Assembly (NCBI RefSeq): GCF_001424875.1
Contig: NZ_LMCT01000067.1
Span: 177,657 to 241,656, forward strand
Direction: 5' to 3'
Source of the DNA: Kitasatospora sp. Root107
Lineage (GTDB): Bacteria; Actinomycetota; Actinomycetes; Streptomycetales; Streptomycetaceae
DNA length: 64,000 nt
The position numbers were made by a program, and so were the translations under genes. The notes under the pieces were generated by a model. It saw only the letters and a list, made by a program, of their open reading frames with translations, was not told the DNA's origin and did not search any database. Shown one piece after another: positions 26,960 to 37,655 of this stretch (the first letter of the stretch is position 1; each line of letters starts with the position of its first letter).

Positions 26960-28156
26960 TCAGCGGCGGCGCAGGCCGGCGCTGACCAGCAGCCCGCCGA
27001 GCGCGGCGACCAGCGCCAGCACGGTGCCGACCAGCAGGGTGCCGTCCGCGACGTCCGAGAACGAGCCGACCGCCCAGGCACCGAGCCCGGTCCCCGCGTA
27101 CATGGTGGAGGTCAGCCAGGCACTGGAGGTGGCCCGCAGCTCGGGTGCCACCGTGCCGGCCAGCGTCTGCTGGTCCGTCACGAACCCGCCGCTGGCCACG
27201 AACCAGACCACCACCCCCGCCAGCGCGACCACCAGACCGGGACCGCGCACCGTCAGCGCGATGCCGAGCGCCAGCAGGACGCCCCAGAGCGCCAGCAGCG
27301 GCAGGTTGTTCCGCCCGGCCGCCCTGGCCCGGTCACCGAGCCGCCCACCCAGCAGCGAACCGGCGATGCTGCCCGCACCGACCAGGACGCCGACCAGCCC
27401 CAGCGCCTCCACCGACAGGTCGAAGCGCTGCACCAGCACCGCCCCGAGGAAGGTGAACGCCCCCAGGTTGGCCGCGCTGAACACGGTGTTCACCAGCAGT
27501 GCCCGGCGCAGCACCGGGTCCCCCCAGCCTGCGAGCAGCGCCTTCACCGAACCGCCCGGCGCGGCCCCGACGGCGTCCTGCACCGGGACCTGACGCAGCA
27601 GCAGCGGCAGCGCCGCGGCTGTCCCCACGGTCAGCGCCCAGAACGCCGACCGCCACCCCGCCGCCCCCGCCAACAGCCCGCCCAGCGGCACCCCGAGCAC
27701 CTGCCCGGTCGAGAACAGCGCCATCCCCAGCCCGAGTGCCCGCCCCCGGACCGCGTCCGGCGCGGTCTCGGCGATGTGCGCCCAGATCGCCGGCCCGGCC
27801 GCCGCAGCCGCCAGCCCGGCCAGCCCCCGGGAGAGCACCAGCGTGGTCAGATCACTCGACAGCGCGGCCCCGGCGTTCGACAGCACGAACAGGACGGTGC
27901 CCGCGACCAGAGCCCTGCGTCGGCCGAAGCGGTCACTCAACAGCCCCAGGAACGGCGCGAACACGGCGTACACCAGCACGTACGCGGTCACACTGGCGGC
28001 CGCCGCCGACTCGCTGACGGCGATCGACTCGGCAATGGTCGGCAGCAACGGCGAGATCAGGAATGTCTCGGTCCCGAACAGGAACAGCAACACGAACACG
28101 CCCGCATAGCGCAGACGGTCGAACGTTGCGGTTGGCGCCTCGGCGACGCTGGTCAT
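26960..28156 (-). CDS. MFS exporter, DHA1-type
   Basis: A 398-aa 12-helix major facilitator. It has the loop 2-3 motif GLLSDRFGRRRALVAG and a typical DHA1 drug/amino-acid exporter start (FVLLFLFGTETFLISPLLP). It probably exports the product of the neighbouring operon or related toxic compounds. It is convergent with the XRE/MmyB gene, with only the terminator between them. Its last codons overlap a short direct repeat (26939-26964). Confidence 0.9.
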   Translation of the reverse strand: MTSVAEAPTATFDRLRYAGVFVLLFLFGTETFLISPLLPTIAESIAVSESAAAASVTAYVLVYAVFAPFLGLLSDRFGRRRALVAGTVLFVLSNAGAALSSDLTTLVLSRGLAGLAAAAAGPAIWAHIAETAPDAVRGRALGLGMALFSTGQVLGVPLGGLLAGAAGWRSAFWALTVGTAAALPLLLRQVPVQDAVGAAPGGSVKALLAGWGDPVLRRALLVNTVFSAANLGAFTFLGAVLVQRFDLSVEALGLVGVLVGAGSIAGSLLGGRLGDRARAAGRNNLPLLALWGVLLALGIALTVRGPGLVVALAGVVVWFVASGGFVTDQQTLAGTVAPELRATSSAWLTSTMYAGTGLGAWAVGSFSDVADGTLLVGTVLALVAALGGLLVSAGLRRR

Positions 28157-28275
28157 GGGGCATCACTGCTTTCGGAGTCACCTGTACGAAGACCCCAGCG
28201 TGTGCCCCGTGCTGACGGGCAGCCAGACAGCCAATCATCCTGTGACTCCAGCTCACAGGAATCGCTGCGGCGGAC

Positions 28276-28371
28276 TCAGACTGTGACCTCGCGGTCGCGC
28301 AGTACGGCCTCGGCGAGTCCTTCGCTGTCCAGAACGATGGTGCCCGCAGGCACAGCGGGGTCGTGGCTCAT
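28276..28371 (-). pseudogene. PIN-domain (VapC-like) toxin remnant, truncated
   Basis: About 31 codons from the ATG at 28371 to a TGA. The segment IVLDSEGLAEAVLRDREVT resembles the first strand and helix, with the first catalytic Asp, of actinomycete PIN-domain toxins, which are normally about 130 aa. The remainder of the domain is absent. The ATG overlaps the stop of the antitoxin-like fragment (ATGA), as in intact VapBC pairs. The match is by eye. Confidence 0.45.
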
Positions 28372-28500
28372 GCCGCGCCCGCTCCAGGGCCGTTCTGCTC
28401 CTCGCGAGCGTGGCGGAGAAGGTCGCGCTTCTGCTGGATCTCCTCTGCCGTGAGGGGCCGTGCTCGGCCTCCGCGACGGCGATGAGCTCGTTCTCATGCT
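28369..28500 (-). pseudogene. Antitoxin remnant, frameshifted
   Basis: One frame gives ENELIAVAEAEHGP; another continues LTAEEIQQKRDLLRHAREEQ and ends in a TGA overlapping the toxin ATG. A single-base shift would join them into the C-terminal half of a VapB-like antitoxin. The DNA-binding N-terminus is missing, and the 3' end of the neighbouring MFS gene starts here. Confidence 0.4.
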
Positions 28501-29909
28501 ACTGAGCGGGGCAGCCGCAGGCTGAGCAGCAGGATCGCCAGCGACCCGAGCGTCTGCAGGGCGAGCACCACCACCAGGGCGTGCGCGAAGCCGAGCGAGG
28601 GAGCGAGCGCCAGGTACAGCGTGCCGAGGGTGGCGACGCCCAGGGCCAGGCTGGACTGCTGGGTGGTGGCGAGGACGCCGCTGCCGACGCCGGCCCGGGT
28701 GGTGGGGATGCGGGAGAGGACGACGCGGAAGAGCGGGGTGCCGATCAGGCCCTGGCCGATGCCCGCGAGGGCGACGCCGGGGAGCATCCGGAGCGGGGTG
28801 AGGTCGGTGGTCAGGGCGGTGGCGGCCAGGGTGGTGAGGCCGAGGGCCTGGACCACCGCGCCGACCGTGATCACCCGGCTGCCGAACCGGCCGACCAGCC
28901 GGGGGCCGGACAGCGAGGCGCAGAAGTAGCCGACGGCCATCGGCGCCAGCGTCCAGCCCGCCGTCACGGGGCCGAGTCCGAGGCCCTGTTGGAGCAGGAC
29001 GGCGATCACGAACATGAAGCCGCCGAAGCCGGTGAAGTAGGGGAGCGCGATGCCGAGTCCGCGCCGCATCTCCGGGAGGCGGAGCAGCGAGAAGGGCAGC
29101 AGCGGTACGGCTCCGGCCCGTTCGGTGCGCAGTTCGACGCGGACGAAGGCCCAGGCGAGGAAGGGGAAGGCGGCCAGCAGCACCCAGCCCCACACCGGCC
29201 ACCCCAGCGCCCGCCCCTCGGTCAGCGGGACGAAGAGCGCGAGCAGGGCGGCGGTGAGCAGAGCGGTACCGGGCAGGTCGATCCCGGTGGCCCGGTCGGC
29301 GCGGTTCTCCGGGACGTGACGGAGCGCCAGCAGGGCGGCGAGCAGCGCGAACGGGACGTTCAGCAGGAAGACCGAGCGCCAGCCGGTGCCGAACAGGTCG
29401 GCGGCGACCAGCAGCCCGCCGAGCACCTGCCCGGCCACCACCGCCACCCCGCCCGCCGCGCCGTACACGCTGAGCGCCCGGGCCCTGCGGTGGCCGTCGG
29501 TGGCGGCGGTGATGGTGCCGAGCACCTGCGGGATCAGCAGTGCGGCGGCCGCGCCCTGGGCAGCCCGGCCTGCGACCAGGCTCCAGGCGTCCGGGGCCAG
29601 GCCGCAGATCAGCGAGGTGAGCGCGAAGGCGACGGCGCCGTACAGGAAGAGCCGGCGGCGGCCGAGCGCGTCGCCGAGGCGGCCGCCGAGCACCAGCAGG
29701 ACGGCGAAGGAGATCCCGTACCCGGCGGCGATCAGCTCCAGGACGGCGGGCCCGGCGCTGAGGTCGTGCTCGATGGTGGGCAGGGCGACGTTGACGACGA
29801 AGAAGTCCAGCGAGGGCAGGAAGGCCCCGAGCAGGACGGTGGCGAGCCCGGCGGTGGAGAGCAGGGAACGGGACGGTGCGAGCTGGGGGAGCGTCAGTTG
29901 CTGAGTCAC
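28494..29909 (-). CDS. MFS exporter, DHA2 (EmrB/QacA)-type
   Basis: A 471-aa transporter with about 14 hydrophobic helices. The first helix region LDFFVVNVALPTIEHDL and GGRLGDALGRRRLFLYG are hallmarks of the 14-TM drug:proton antiporters. The GTG at 29909 is chosen because the protein then begins VTQQLTLPQL directly before helix 1; longer frames give no family features. It is divergent from the second XRE/MmyB regulator, with an inverted repeat between them. Confidence 0.9.
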   Translation of the reverse strand: MTQQLTLPQLAPSRSLLSTAGLATVLLGAFLPSLDFFVVNVALPTIEHDLSAGPAVLELIAAGYGISFAVLLVLGGRLGDALGRRRLFLYGAVAFALTSLICGLAPDAWSLVAGRAAQGAAAALLIPQVLGTITAATDGHRRARALSVYGAAGGVAVVAGQVLGGLLVAADLFGTGWRSVFLLNVPFALLAALLALRHVPENRADRATGIDLPGTALLTAALLALFVPLTEGRALGWPVWGWVLLAAFPFLAWAFVRVELRTERAGAVPLLPFSLLRLPEMRRGLGIALPYFTGFGGFMFVIAVLLQQGLGLGPVTAGWTLAPMAVGYFCASLSGPRLVGRFGSRVITVGAVVQALGLTTLAATALTTDLTPLRMLPGVALAGIGQGLIGTPLFRVVLSRIPTTRAGVGSGVLATTQQSSLALGVATLGTLYLALAPSLGFAHALVVVLALQTLGSLAILLLSLRLPRSVA

Positions 29910-29940
29910 GTCCGCTACTCTGGCGCTGGGCCGAGCCGGG

Positions 29941-29964
29941 TACCAGATGGTCTTTATCCTGGTA
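29941..29964. promoter_or_regulatory. Inverted repeat TACCAG-n12-CTGGTA, candidate operator
   Basis: Two exact inverted half-sites in the 90-bp gap between the divergent MFS and XRE/MmyB genes. The position suggests that the regulator controls both genes. Confidence 0.5.
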
Positions 29965-29999
29965 TCACCAGCACCTGGCAACAGGAGAAGGCCACCGGC

Positions 30000-30854
30000 A
30001 TGCTGGTACCCATGACCACGACCACCACCGCCCGCACCGAACTGGCCGCCTTCCTGCGCAGCCGCCGCGAACGGATCTCCCCCGAGCAGGTCGGCCTCCC
30101 GATGGTCGGCCGCCGCCGGACGCCAGGGCTGCGCCGCGAGGAGGTGGCGCTGCTCTCGGCGGTCGGGGTCACCTGGTACACCTGGCTGGAGCAGGGCCGC
30201 GACATCCAGGTCTCGGCCCAGGTGCTGGACGCAGTGGCGAGGGCGCTGCAGCTCGACCCGACCGAGCGGACCCACCTGTTCGTCCTGGCGGGCAGCGAGG
30301 ACCCGGTGGCCCGGCCGGAGTGCCCGACCGTGACCCCGGCGGTCCGGCTGCTGCTGGAGCAGCTGGCGCCCTACCCGGCGGCGGTGATCAACAGCAGGTA
30401 CGACGTGCTGGCCTTCAACCGCTCCTACCACTGGCTGGCCGGTGATCTGGAGGAGCTGCCGTTCGAGGAGCGCAATCTGATGTGGCTGGTCTTCACCGGT
30501 GGCACCTTCGGACAGCGGCTGGTGGACCAGGACACGGACCGGCAGGGGATGGTCGCCCGGTTCCGGTCCGCGATGGCCGACCACGGGGCCGAACCGGCCT
30601 GGAAGACGCTGCTGCACCGGCTGCGCACCGCCTCGCCGGAGTTCGAGGAGCTCTGGGGCCGCCACGAGGTCGCGGCGGCGGGCAACGGGGTCAAGCGGTT
30701 CCTGGTCCCCGAGGCGGGGCTGATCCGGTTCGAGTACACGAGCCTCTGGCTCGGTCCCCGGCCCAGCACCCGGTTGGTCACCTACACGCCGCGGGACCAG
30801 GAGAGCCGGGAGAAGCTGCTGCGGCTGGACGCTGCGCCGAGTGGGGGAGAATAG
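30000..30854 (+). CDS. XRE/MmyB-type transcriptional regulator 2
   Basis: A 284-aa paralogue of the regulator at 26042. It shares the same HTH core (RRTPGLRREEVALLSAVG, WYTWLEQGRD) and MmyB-like sensor (YDVLAFNRSYHWLAGD, ERNLMWLVFTGG). The ATG at 30000 follows AGGAGAAGG; an ATG at 30012 is an alternative. It is divergent from the DHA2 MFS gene, a classic local repressor-transporter arrangement. Confidence 0.9.
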   Translation: MLVPMTTTTTARTELAAFLRSRRERISPEQVGLPMVGRRRTPGLRREEVALLSAVGVTWYTWLEQGRDIQVSAQVLDAVARALQLDPTERTHLFVLAGSEDPVARPECPTVTPAVRLLLEQLAPYPAAVINSRYDVLAFNRSYHWLAGDLEELPFEERNLMWLVFTGGTFGQRLVDQDTDRQGMVARFRSAMADHGAEPAWKTLLHRLRTASPEFEELWGRHEVAAAGNGVKRFLVPEAGLIRFEYTSLWLGPRPSTRLVTYTPRDQESREKLLRLDAAPSGGE

Positions 30855-30896
30855 AGAGTCCTGCCCACCCGTCGACGCCCGAGGACCTGCCGCGCC

Positions 30897-32060
30897 ATGA
30901 CGACCACTCCCGTTGCACCGACGTCCGAGTTCAAGCCGTTGAACATCGGGCCGATGGAGGTCTGGCCGCCGGTCGTGCTGGCGCCGATGGCCGGGATCAC
31001 CAACGCCCCGTTCCGCACCCTGTGCCGGGAGCAGAGCGGCGGCAAGGGCCTGTACGTGAGCGAGATGATCACCACCCGGGCGCTGGTCGAGCGGAACGCC
31101 AAGACCATGCAGCTGATCCACTTCGACCCGAGCGAGAAGCCGCGGTCGATCCAGCTGTACGGGATCGACCCGGGCACCGTCGGGAAGGCGGCCCGGATGA
31201 TCTCGGACGAGGGCCTGGCCGACCACATCGACCTGAACTTCGGCTGCCCCGTCCCCAAGGTGACCCGGAAGGGCGGCGGCTCGGCGCTGCCGTACAAGCG
31301 GAACCTGCTGCGGGAGATCCTCCGCGAGGCGGTGGCCAACGCGGGGGACCTGCCGGTCACCATGAAGATGCGCAAGGGCATCAACGACGAGCACCTCACC
31401 TACCTGGACGCCGGCCGGATCGGCGCAGAGGAAGGGGTGTCGGCGATCGCGCTGCACGGCCGCACGGCCGCCCAGCACTACGGCGGCACCGCCGACTGGT
31501 CGGCGATCGCCCGGCTGCGCGAGTCCGTCCCGGCGCATGTGCCGGTGCTCGGCAACGGGGACATCTGGGCGGCCGAGGACGCGATCCGGATGATGCGCGA
31601 GACCGGCTGCGACGGTGTGGTGGTCGGACGTGGCTGCCTGGGGCGGCCGTGGCTGTTCAAGGACCTGGTGCAGATCTTCGAGGGCGAGGTGGACTACGCC
31701 CGGCCGGCCTTCGCCGACGTGGCCCGCGCGATGGTGCGCCATGCCGAGCTGCTGGGGGAGTGGATCGGGGACGAGACGCGCGGCGTGGTCGACTTCCGCA
31801 AGCACGTCGCCTGGTACACCAAGGGCTTCTCGGTCGGCTCCGAGCTCCGGGTGAAGCTGGCGATGTCGAGTTCACTGGCCGAACTCACCGAGACGCTGGC
31901 CCAGGTCGAGCAGACCCAGCTCTGGCCGGAGAGCGCCGACGGTCCGCGCGGCCGGACCAGCGGCAACAACCGGGTGGTACTCCCCGAGGGCTGGTTGGAC
32001 GATCCGTACGACTGCGCCCGGCCCAGCCTTGACGCCGAATCGGACACGTCAGGCGGCTGA
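30897..32060 (+). CDS. dusB: tRNA-dihydrouridine synthase DusB
   Basis: A 387-aa FMN-dependent TIM-barrel enzyme reducing uridines in tRNA D-loops. It has PVVLAPMAGITNAPFRTLCR at the N-terminus, the catalytic Cys in NFGCPVPKVTRKGGGSALP and the FMN phosphate site GDIWAAEDAIRMM / VVGRGCLGRPW. The ATG at 30897 has no strong ribosome site in the preceding short gap. The length is normal for actinobacterial DusB. It is followed by a hairpin terminator. Confidence 0.95.
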   Translation: MTTTPVAPTSEFKPLNIGPMEVWPPVVLAPMAGITNAPFRTLCREQSGGKGLYVSEMITTRALVERNAKTMQLIHFDPSEKPRSIQLYGIDPGTVGKAARMISDEGLADHIDLNFGCPVPKVTRKGGGSALPYKRNLLREILREAVANAGDLPVTMKMRKGINDEHLTYLDAGRIGAEEGVSAIALHGRTAAQHYGGTADWSAIARLRESVPAHVPVLGNGDIWAAEDAIRMMRETGCDGVVVGRGCLGRPWLFKDLVQIFEGEVDYARPAFADVARAMVRHAELLGEWIGDETRGVVDFRKHVAWYTKGFSVGSELRVKLAMSSSLAELTETLAQVEQTQLWPESADGPRGRTSGNNRVVLPEGWLDDPYDCARPSLDAESDTSGG

Positions 32061-32111
32061 TCGCTACGGAGTGGCCAAATGGGCCGCGAAGGCGCACAGG
32101 CCGCCCTGGCC

Positions 32112-32144
32112 GAGCCCTCTTGGACAACCTGGCCAAGAGGGCTC
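32112..32144 (+). terminator. Terminator after dusB
   Basis: GAGCCCTCTTGG and CCAAGAGGGCTC form a perfect 12-bp stem with a 9-nt loop. It is followed by CTTTGTGG. Confidence 0.8.
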
Positions 32145-32622
32145 CTTTGTGGCAGATTTTGGTGACTAGTAGCACTCGAAGCTAGACACAAGGTGACCGA
32201 CCGTCCGTTCGGCGTACGCCCGACGGCTGAGATGCGCCCGTGACGCTGGCCACATACCGTGGCCCTGGCGGCCGATCAGGTGGGCCGGACGGGCTTCGGA
32301 GGGCTGGAACGCTTCCCGAAGGGCCCGAGCGCCGAACCGCCGGACTGGCTGCAGGAAATCAAGCCGGGGCAACACGGCAGTCGATCTGCCGCTACTCTCC
32401 GTCCGGTTCGTGTGATCTTCGCGTTTCGTTGTGTTCAATACTTGAAGCATTGCTAGCGTCAGCCGGACGATTTCAACAACAGAGGTGAACGCCTGGACGG
32501 GCATTAGATCTGTCGGGTCGGCCGCCACCCCTAGGCATGTAGGGCCTGTTGGGGGCGCGGCAGCGCCTTCGAAATGGGTATGTTCTCCGGCGTCAGGGCA
32601 ACCGTGTGCGAGGAGACGACCC
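32145..32622. other. Gap upstream of ppdK, lower GC than the rest, no supported gene
   Basis: About 480 bp between the dusB terminator and ppdK. The stretch at 32400-32480 is clearly less GC-rich than its surroundings (runs such as TTCGCGTTTCGTTGTGTTCA). Short frames exist on both strands but lack ribosome sites or family features. It should hold the ppdK promoter; it may also be the scar of a lost gene. Confidence 0.5.
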
Positions 32623-35331
<2,709 letters not shown>

Positions 35332-35384
35332 TCCCTGATCAGCGCGGTCCCATCGCTGACCGCACCCCCTCCAACGGGGAGGGG

Positions 35385-35421
35385 CGTACGGCGGAGCTCG
35401 GCGCAGGAGAGCCGCCGTACG
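35385..35421 (+). terminator. First hairpin after ppdK
   Basis: CGTACGGCGG and CCGCCGTACG form a 10-bp stem separated by 17 nt, about 55 bp after the ppdK stop. A second, stronger hairpin follows. Confidence 0.45.
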
Positions 35422-35427
35422 TAGTAA

Positions 35428-35480
35428 GCCGTCGGGGTGGGTACGGACAATGGCGTCCGTACCCGCCCCGGCGGCGTTTT
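35428..35480 (+). terminator. Strong intrinsic terminator before the RNase gene
   Basis: Two 21-nt arms (35428-35448 and 35455-35475) pair with few mismatches around a 6-nt loop, including GGGTACGGAC/GTCCGTACCC. They are followed by GTTTT. This is the most canonical intrinsic terminator in the window. Confidence 0.85.
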
Positions 35481-35518
35481 GTCGTCTGCCCGGCCGGGCG
35501 GGGCGGCAAGCTGGGCGG

Positions 35519-35920
35519 ATGAACCGCCGTCTCCGTCTCCTCGCCGTCCTGTTGCCGGCCCTCGGGCTGTTCGGCTGCGGCGGTGGTCAGCAGGCCGATG
35601 CCCCCGCGAGTGCCGGGTGGGTGCCGACCAGTGCCGCGTACGCCGACGTCTGCCGGACCAAGCTGCCGGTCCAGGCCAGGGACACCCTCGCGCTGGTCGC
35701 CAAGGGCGGCCCGTACCCCTACCGCTCGGACGGGATCGTCTTCGAGAACCGGGAGGGGCGGCTGCCCCGGATGAAGGGCGACTACTACCACGAGTACACC
35801 GTGGTCACCCCGGGCTCGCCGACCCGGGGCGCCCGACGGGTGGTCACCGGGTCGGCGGGGGAGCAGTACTGGACGGCGGACCACTACGACACCTTCGAGG
35901 AGATCGACGCGCGCTGCTGA
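35519..35920 (+). CDS. RNase Sa/T1-like guanyl ribonuclease, predicted lipoprotein
   Basis: A 133-aa protein. Residues 1-20 are a lipoprotein signal ending LFGCGGG, followed by a short linker and a microbial RNase domain close to Streptomyces RNase Sa. Visible catalytic residues are Glu in YYHEYTV, both Arg in PTRGARR and His in TADHYDTF. The two domain Cys (DVCRTK and the C-terminal ARC) match the known disulfide. It should cut RNA after guanosine outside the cell, but anchored to the membrane rather than released. No barstar-type inhibitor gene is adjacent. The ATG at 35519 gives the signal peptide; the ribosome site is weak. Confidence 0.88.
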   Translation: MNRRLRLLAVLLPALGLFGCGGGQQADAPASAGWVPTSAAYADVCRTKLPVQARDTLALVAKGGPYPYRSDGIVFENREGRLPRMKGDYYHEYTVVTPGSPTRGARRVVTGSAGEQYWTADHYDTFEEIDARC

Positions 35921-35924
35921 GAAA

Positions 35925-35947
35925 CTACTTTCCAATCAGGAAAGTAG
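35925..35947. promoter_or_regulatory. Perfect inverted repeat CTACTTTCC-n5-GGAAAGTAG, candidate operator
   Basis: A 9-5-9 perfect palindrome lies 41 bp before the membrane protein gene and directly after the RNase stop codon. It is the likely binding site for the winged-helix regulator encoded by the second gene of the unit. Confidence 0.6.
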
Positions 35948-35988
35948 ATGTCACCATGGAACAACTTGCTGATCCGAGGGGGATTTCC

Positions 35989-36450
35989 ATGGACAAGCCG
36001 CTCACGCCCGCCGAAGCACTTGCACTGGCTGGTCGGGCCACCGCCGCCGCCGAGCGGCCGATACCGCTGCCCGGCTGGTACGGGCCGGGGATCGGCGCCG
36101 TCTTCCTGGTGCAGGGGGTGCTCGTCGGGGCCGCGATCCAGTTCGAGGTGGAGTGGCTGCGCATCGTCGGCTGCGCGATGGCGGCCCCCCTGATCGGGAT
36201 GCTGGCCGCGATCGCCGCCCGGTCCAGCGGGGTGGCCCAGCGGCCGAGGCCGGGTGTCGCCAAGCTTGCGGTGGTCACCGTGCTGGTGATCGCTGCGGCC
36301 TATCTGGCCGTCGGTGGCCTGGGCTGGTGGGGCGGACTGCCGATGCTGCCGGTCGGCCTGGTGGCGGGCGCCACCGCCGGTGGGGCGTTCTGGCTGGCCA
36401 TGCTCCAGGTCAACCGGCAGATCCGCCGCGAGCTGGAGCAGACCCGGTGA
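35989..36450 (+). CDS. Small membrane protein, function unknown
   Basis: A 153-aa protein with about four hydrophobic segments (AVFLVQGVLVGAAIQF, IVGCAMAAPLIGMLAAIAA, LAVVTVLVIAAAYLAVGGLG, PMLPVGLVAGATAGGAFWLA). The cytoplasmic N-terminus is LTPAEALALAGRATAAAE. The ATG at 35989 has GAGGGGG upstream at good spacing; an ATG at 35956 lacks one. Its stop overlaps the GTG of the regulator gene, a common membrane-protein/regulator pair in streptomycetes. Confidence 0.75.
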   Translation: MDKPLTPAEALALAGRATAAAERPIPLPGWYGPGIGAVFLVQGVLVGAAIQFEVEWLRIVGCAMAAPLIGMLAAIAARSSGVAQRPRPGVAKLAVVTVLVIAAAYLAVGGLGWWGGLPMLPVGLVAGATAGGAFWLAMLQVNRQIRRELEQTR

Positions 36451-36755
36451 CCGGTCTTGACCCGAACCTGCACCACCCCACCCGGCTGACGGTGCTGGCC
36501 TTCCTGAGCGGGTGTCAGGAGGCCGAGTTCGGCGCGGTGCGGGACTACTGCCAGGTCTCCGACTCGGTGCTGAGCAAGACCGCCGCGACCCTGGAGGAGC
36601 TCGGCTACGTCAAGGCCAAGAAGGGGTACGTGGGCAAGCGCCCGCGCACCTGGCTGGCCGCCAGCCGGGCCGGACGGGCGGCGCTGGCCGGTCACCTGAC
36701 GGCACTTCAGCAGCTGGCCAGTGCCGCCGCCGAGGCAGCGGGGGCCGACGGTTAG
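36447..36755 (+). CDS. Winged-helix transcriptional regulator (MarR/HTH_34-like)
   Basis: A 102-aa single-domain regulator. LHHPTRLTVLAFLSGCQEAE leads into the recognition region VSDSVLSKTAATLEELGYVK and the wing KKGYVGKRPRTWLAASRAG. The GTG at 36447 overlaps the preceding stop (GTGA). It probably autoregulates through the palindrome at 35925-35947. Confidence 0.85.
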   Translation: MTGLDPNLHHPTRLTVLAFLSGCQEAEFGAVRDYCQVSDSVLSKTAATLEELGYVKAKKGYVGKRPRTWLAASRAGRAALAGHLTALQQLASAAAEAAGADG

Positions 36756-36794
36756 TCGGTTGTTCCAGCGATCGGGGGCGGCGATGATCTGCGC

Positions 36795-37628
36795 ATGTCT
36801 ACCTTCTCCGCCCCCGACGGTACGTCGCTCACCTGCCACCACTCGGGCCAGGGCGCCCCACTGGTCTGCCTGCCCGGTGGCCCGATGCGCGACTCCGCGT
36901 ACTTCGGCGACCTCGGCGGGCTCGACGTCCACCGCAGCCTGATCCGCCTCGACCTGCGCGGCACCGGGGACTCCGAGCCCTCCGCCGACCCGGCGGGCTA
37001 CCGCTGCGACCGCCAGGTCGACGACGTGGAGGCGCTCCGCAAGGAGCTCGGCCTGGACACCTTCGACCTGCTCGCCCACTCCGCCGGGGCCGACCTCGCC
37101 GTGCTGTACGCCGCCCGCTACCCGGCCCGGGTGGGCCGGCTGCTGCTGGTCACCCCGGCGGCGGGCGCACTCGGGCTCGCGGAGGGGCCGGACGACCGGG
37201 CCGAGGCCGCCGAGCTGACGGCCGGTGAGCCGTGGCACCCCGCCGCGCTGGCGGCGCTGGCGGCCACCAGGCAAGGGGTGTTCGACTTCGAGGCGTTCGC
37301 CCCGCTGATCTACGGCCGCTGGGGCGCCGCCGAACAGGACCACGTCGCCCGGCGCGCCACCCAGGCACACCCCGAACTCGGCGGCCGCTACTACGCGGAG
37401 GGCGCCTTCGACCCCGAGGCCACCCGGGCCGCGCTGGCCGCCCTGACCGCGCCGGTCCTGGTGCTGGCGGGCGCATACGACGGCAGCCCGAACCCGGCCT
37501 TCGCGGCGCGGATCGCGGCCGCCTTCCCGGCCGGCGAGTCCTCGGTACTGCCCGCGATCGGCCACTTCCCGTGGGTCGGCGAGTCGGCCGGCTTCGTCGG
37601 CGCCGTCCGGGAATTCCTCGACCGTTGA
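36795..37628 (+). CDS. Alpha/beta hydrolase (prolyl-aminopeptidase-like)
   Basis: A 277-aa alpha/beta hydrolase. It has the oxyanion-side CLPGGPMRDSAYFGDLGGL and LDLRGTGDSEPS motifs seen in proline iminopeptidase-like enzymes. The nucleophile is Ser in LAHSAGAD, and the late catalytic Asp and His lie in VLAGAYDGSPNP and AIGHFPWVGES. There is no signal peptide. The substrate is unknown. The gene stands alone between the regulator and the ADP-ribosylglycohydrolase gene. Confidence 0.87.
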   Translation: MSTFSAPDGTSLTCHHSGQGAPLVCLPGGPMRDSAYFGDLGGLDVHRSLIRLDLRGTGDSEPSADPAGYRCDRQVDDVEALRKELGLDTFDLLAHSAGADLAVLYAARYPARVGRLLLVTPAAGALGLAEGPDDRAEAAELTAGEPWHPAALAALAATRQGVFDFEAFAPLIYGRWGAAEQDHVARRATQAHPELGGRYYAEGAFDPEATRAALAALTAPVLVLAGAYDGSPNPAFAARIAAAFPAGESSVLPAIGHFPWVGESAGFVGAVREFLDR

Positions 37629-37655
37629 GCCCGTGGCCTGGCAGGATCGGGGGCA

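Noticed and set aside
26939-26964. A short direct repeat (CAGCGGTGGACT twice)
   Set aside because: It only affects the region at the end of the MFS gene, looks like simple slippage and suggests no function.
28494-31805. A 1103-codon minus-strand frame
   Set aside because: Only the part up to the GTG at 29909 has MFS features; the rest is antisense to the XRE/MmyB and dusB genes, an artefact of high GC.
32166-32528. A possible 120-codon minus-strand gene before ppdK
   Set aside because: No ribosome site, no recognisable fold, and it spans the likely ppdK promoter.
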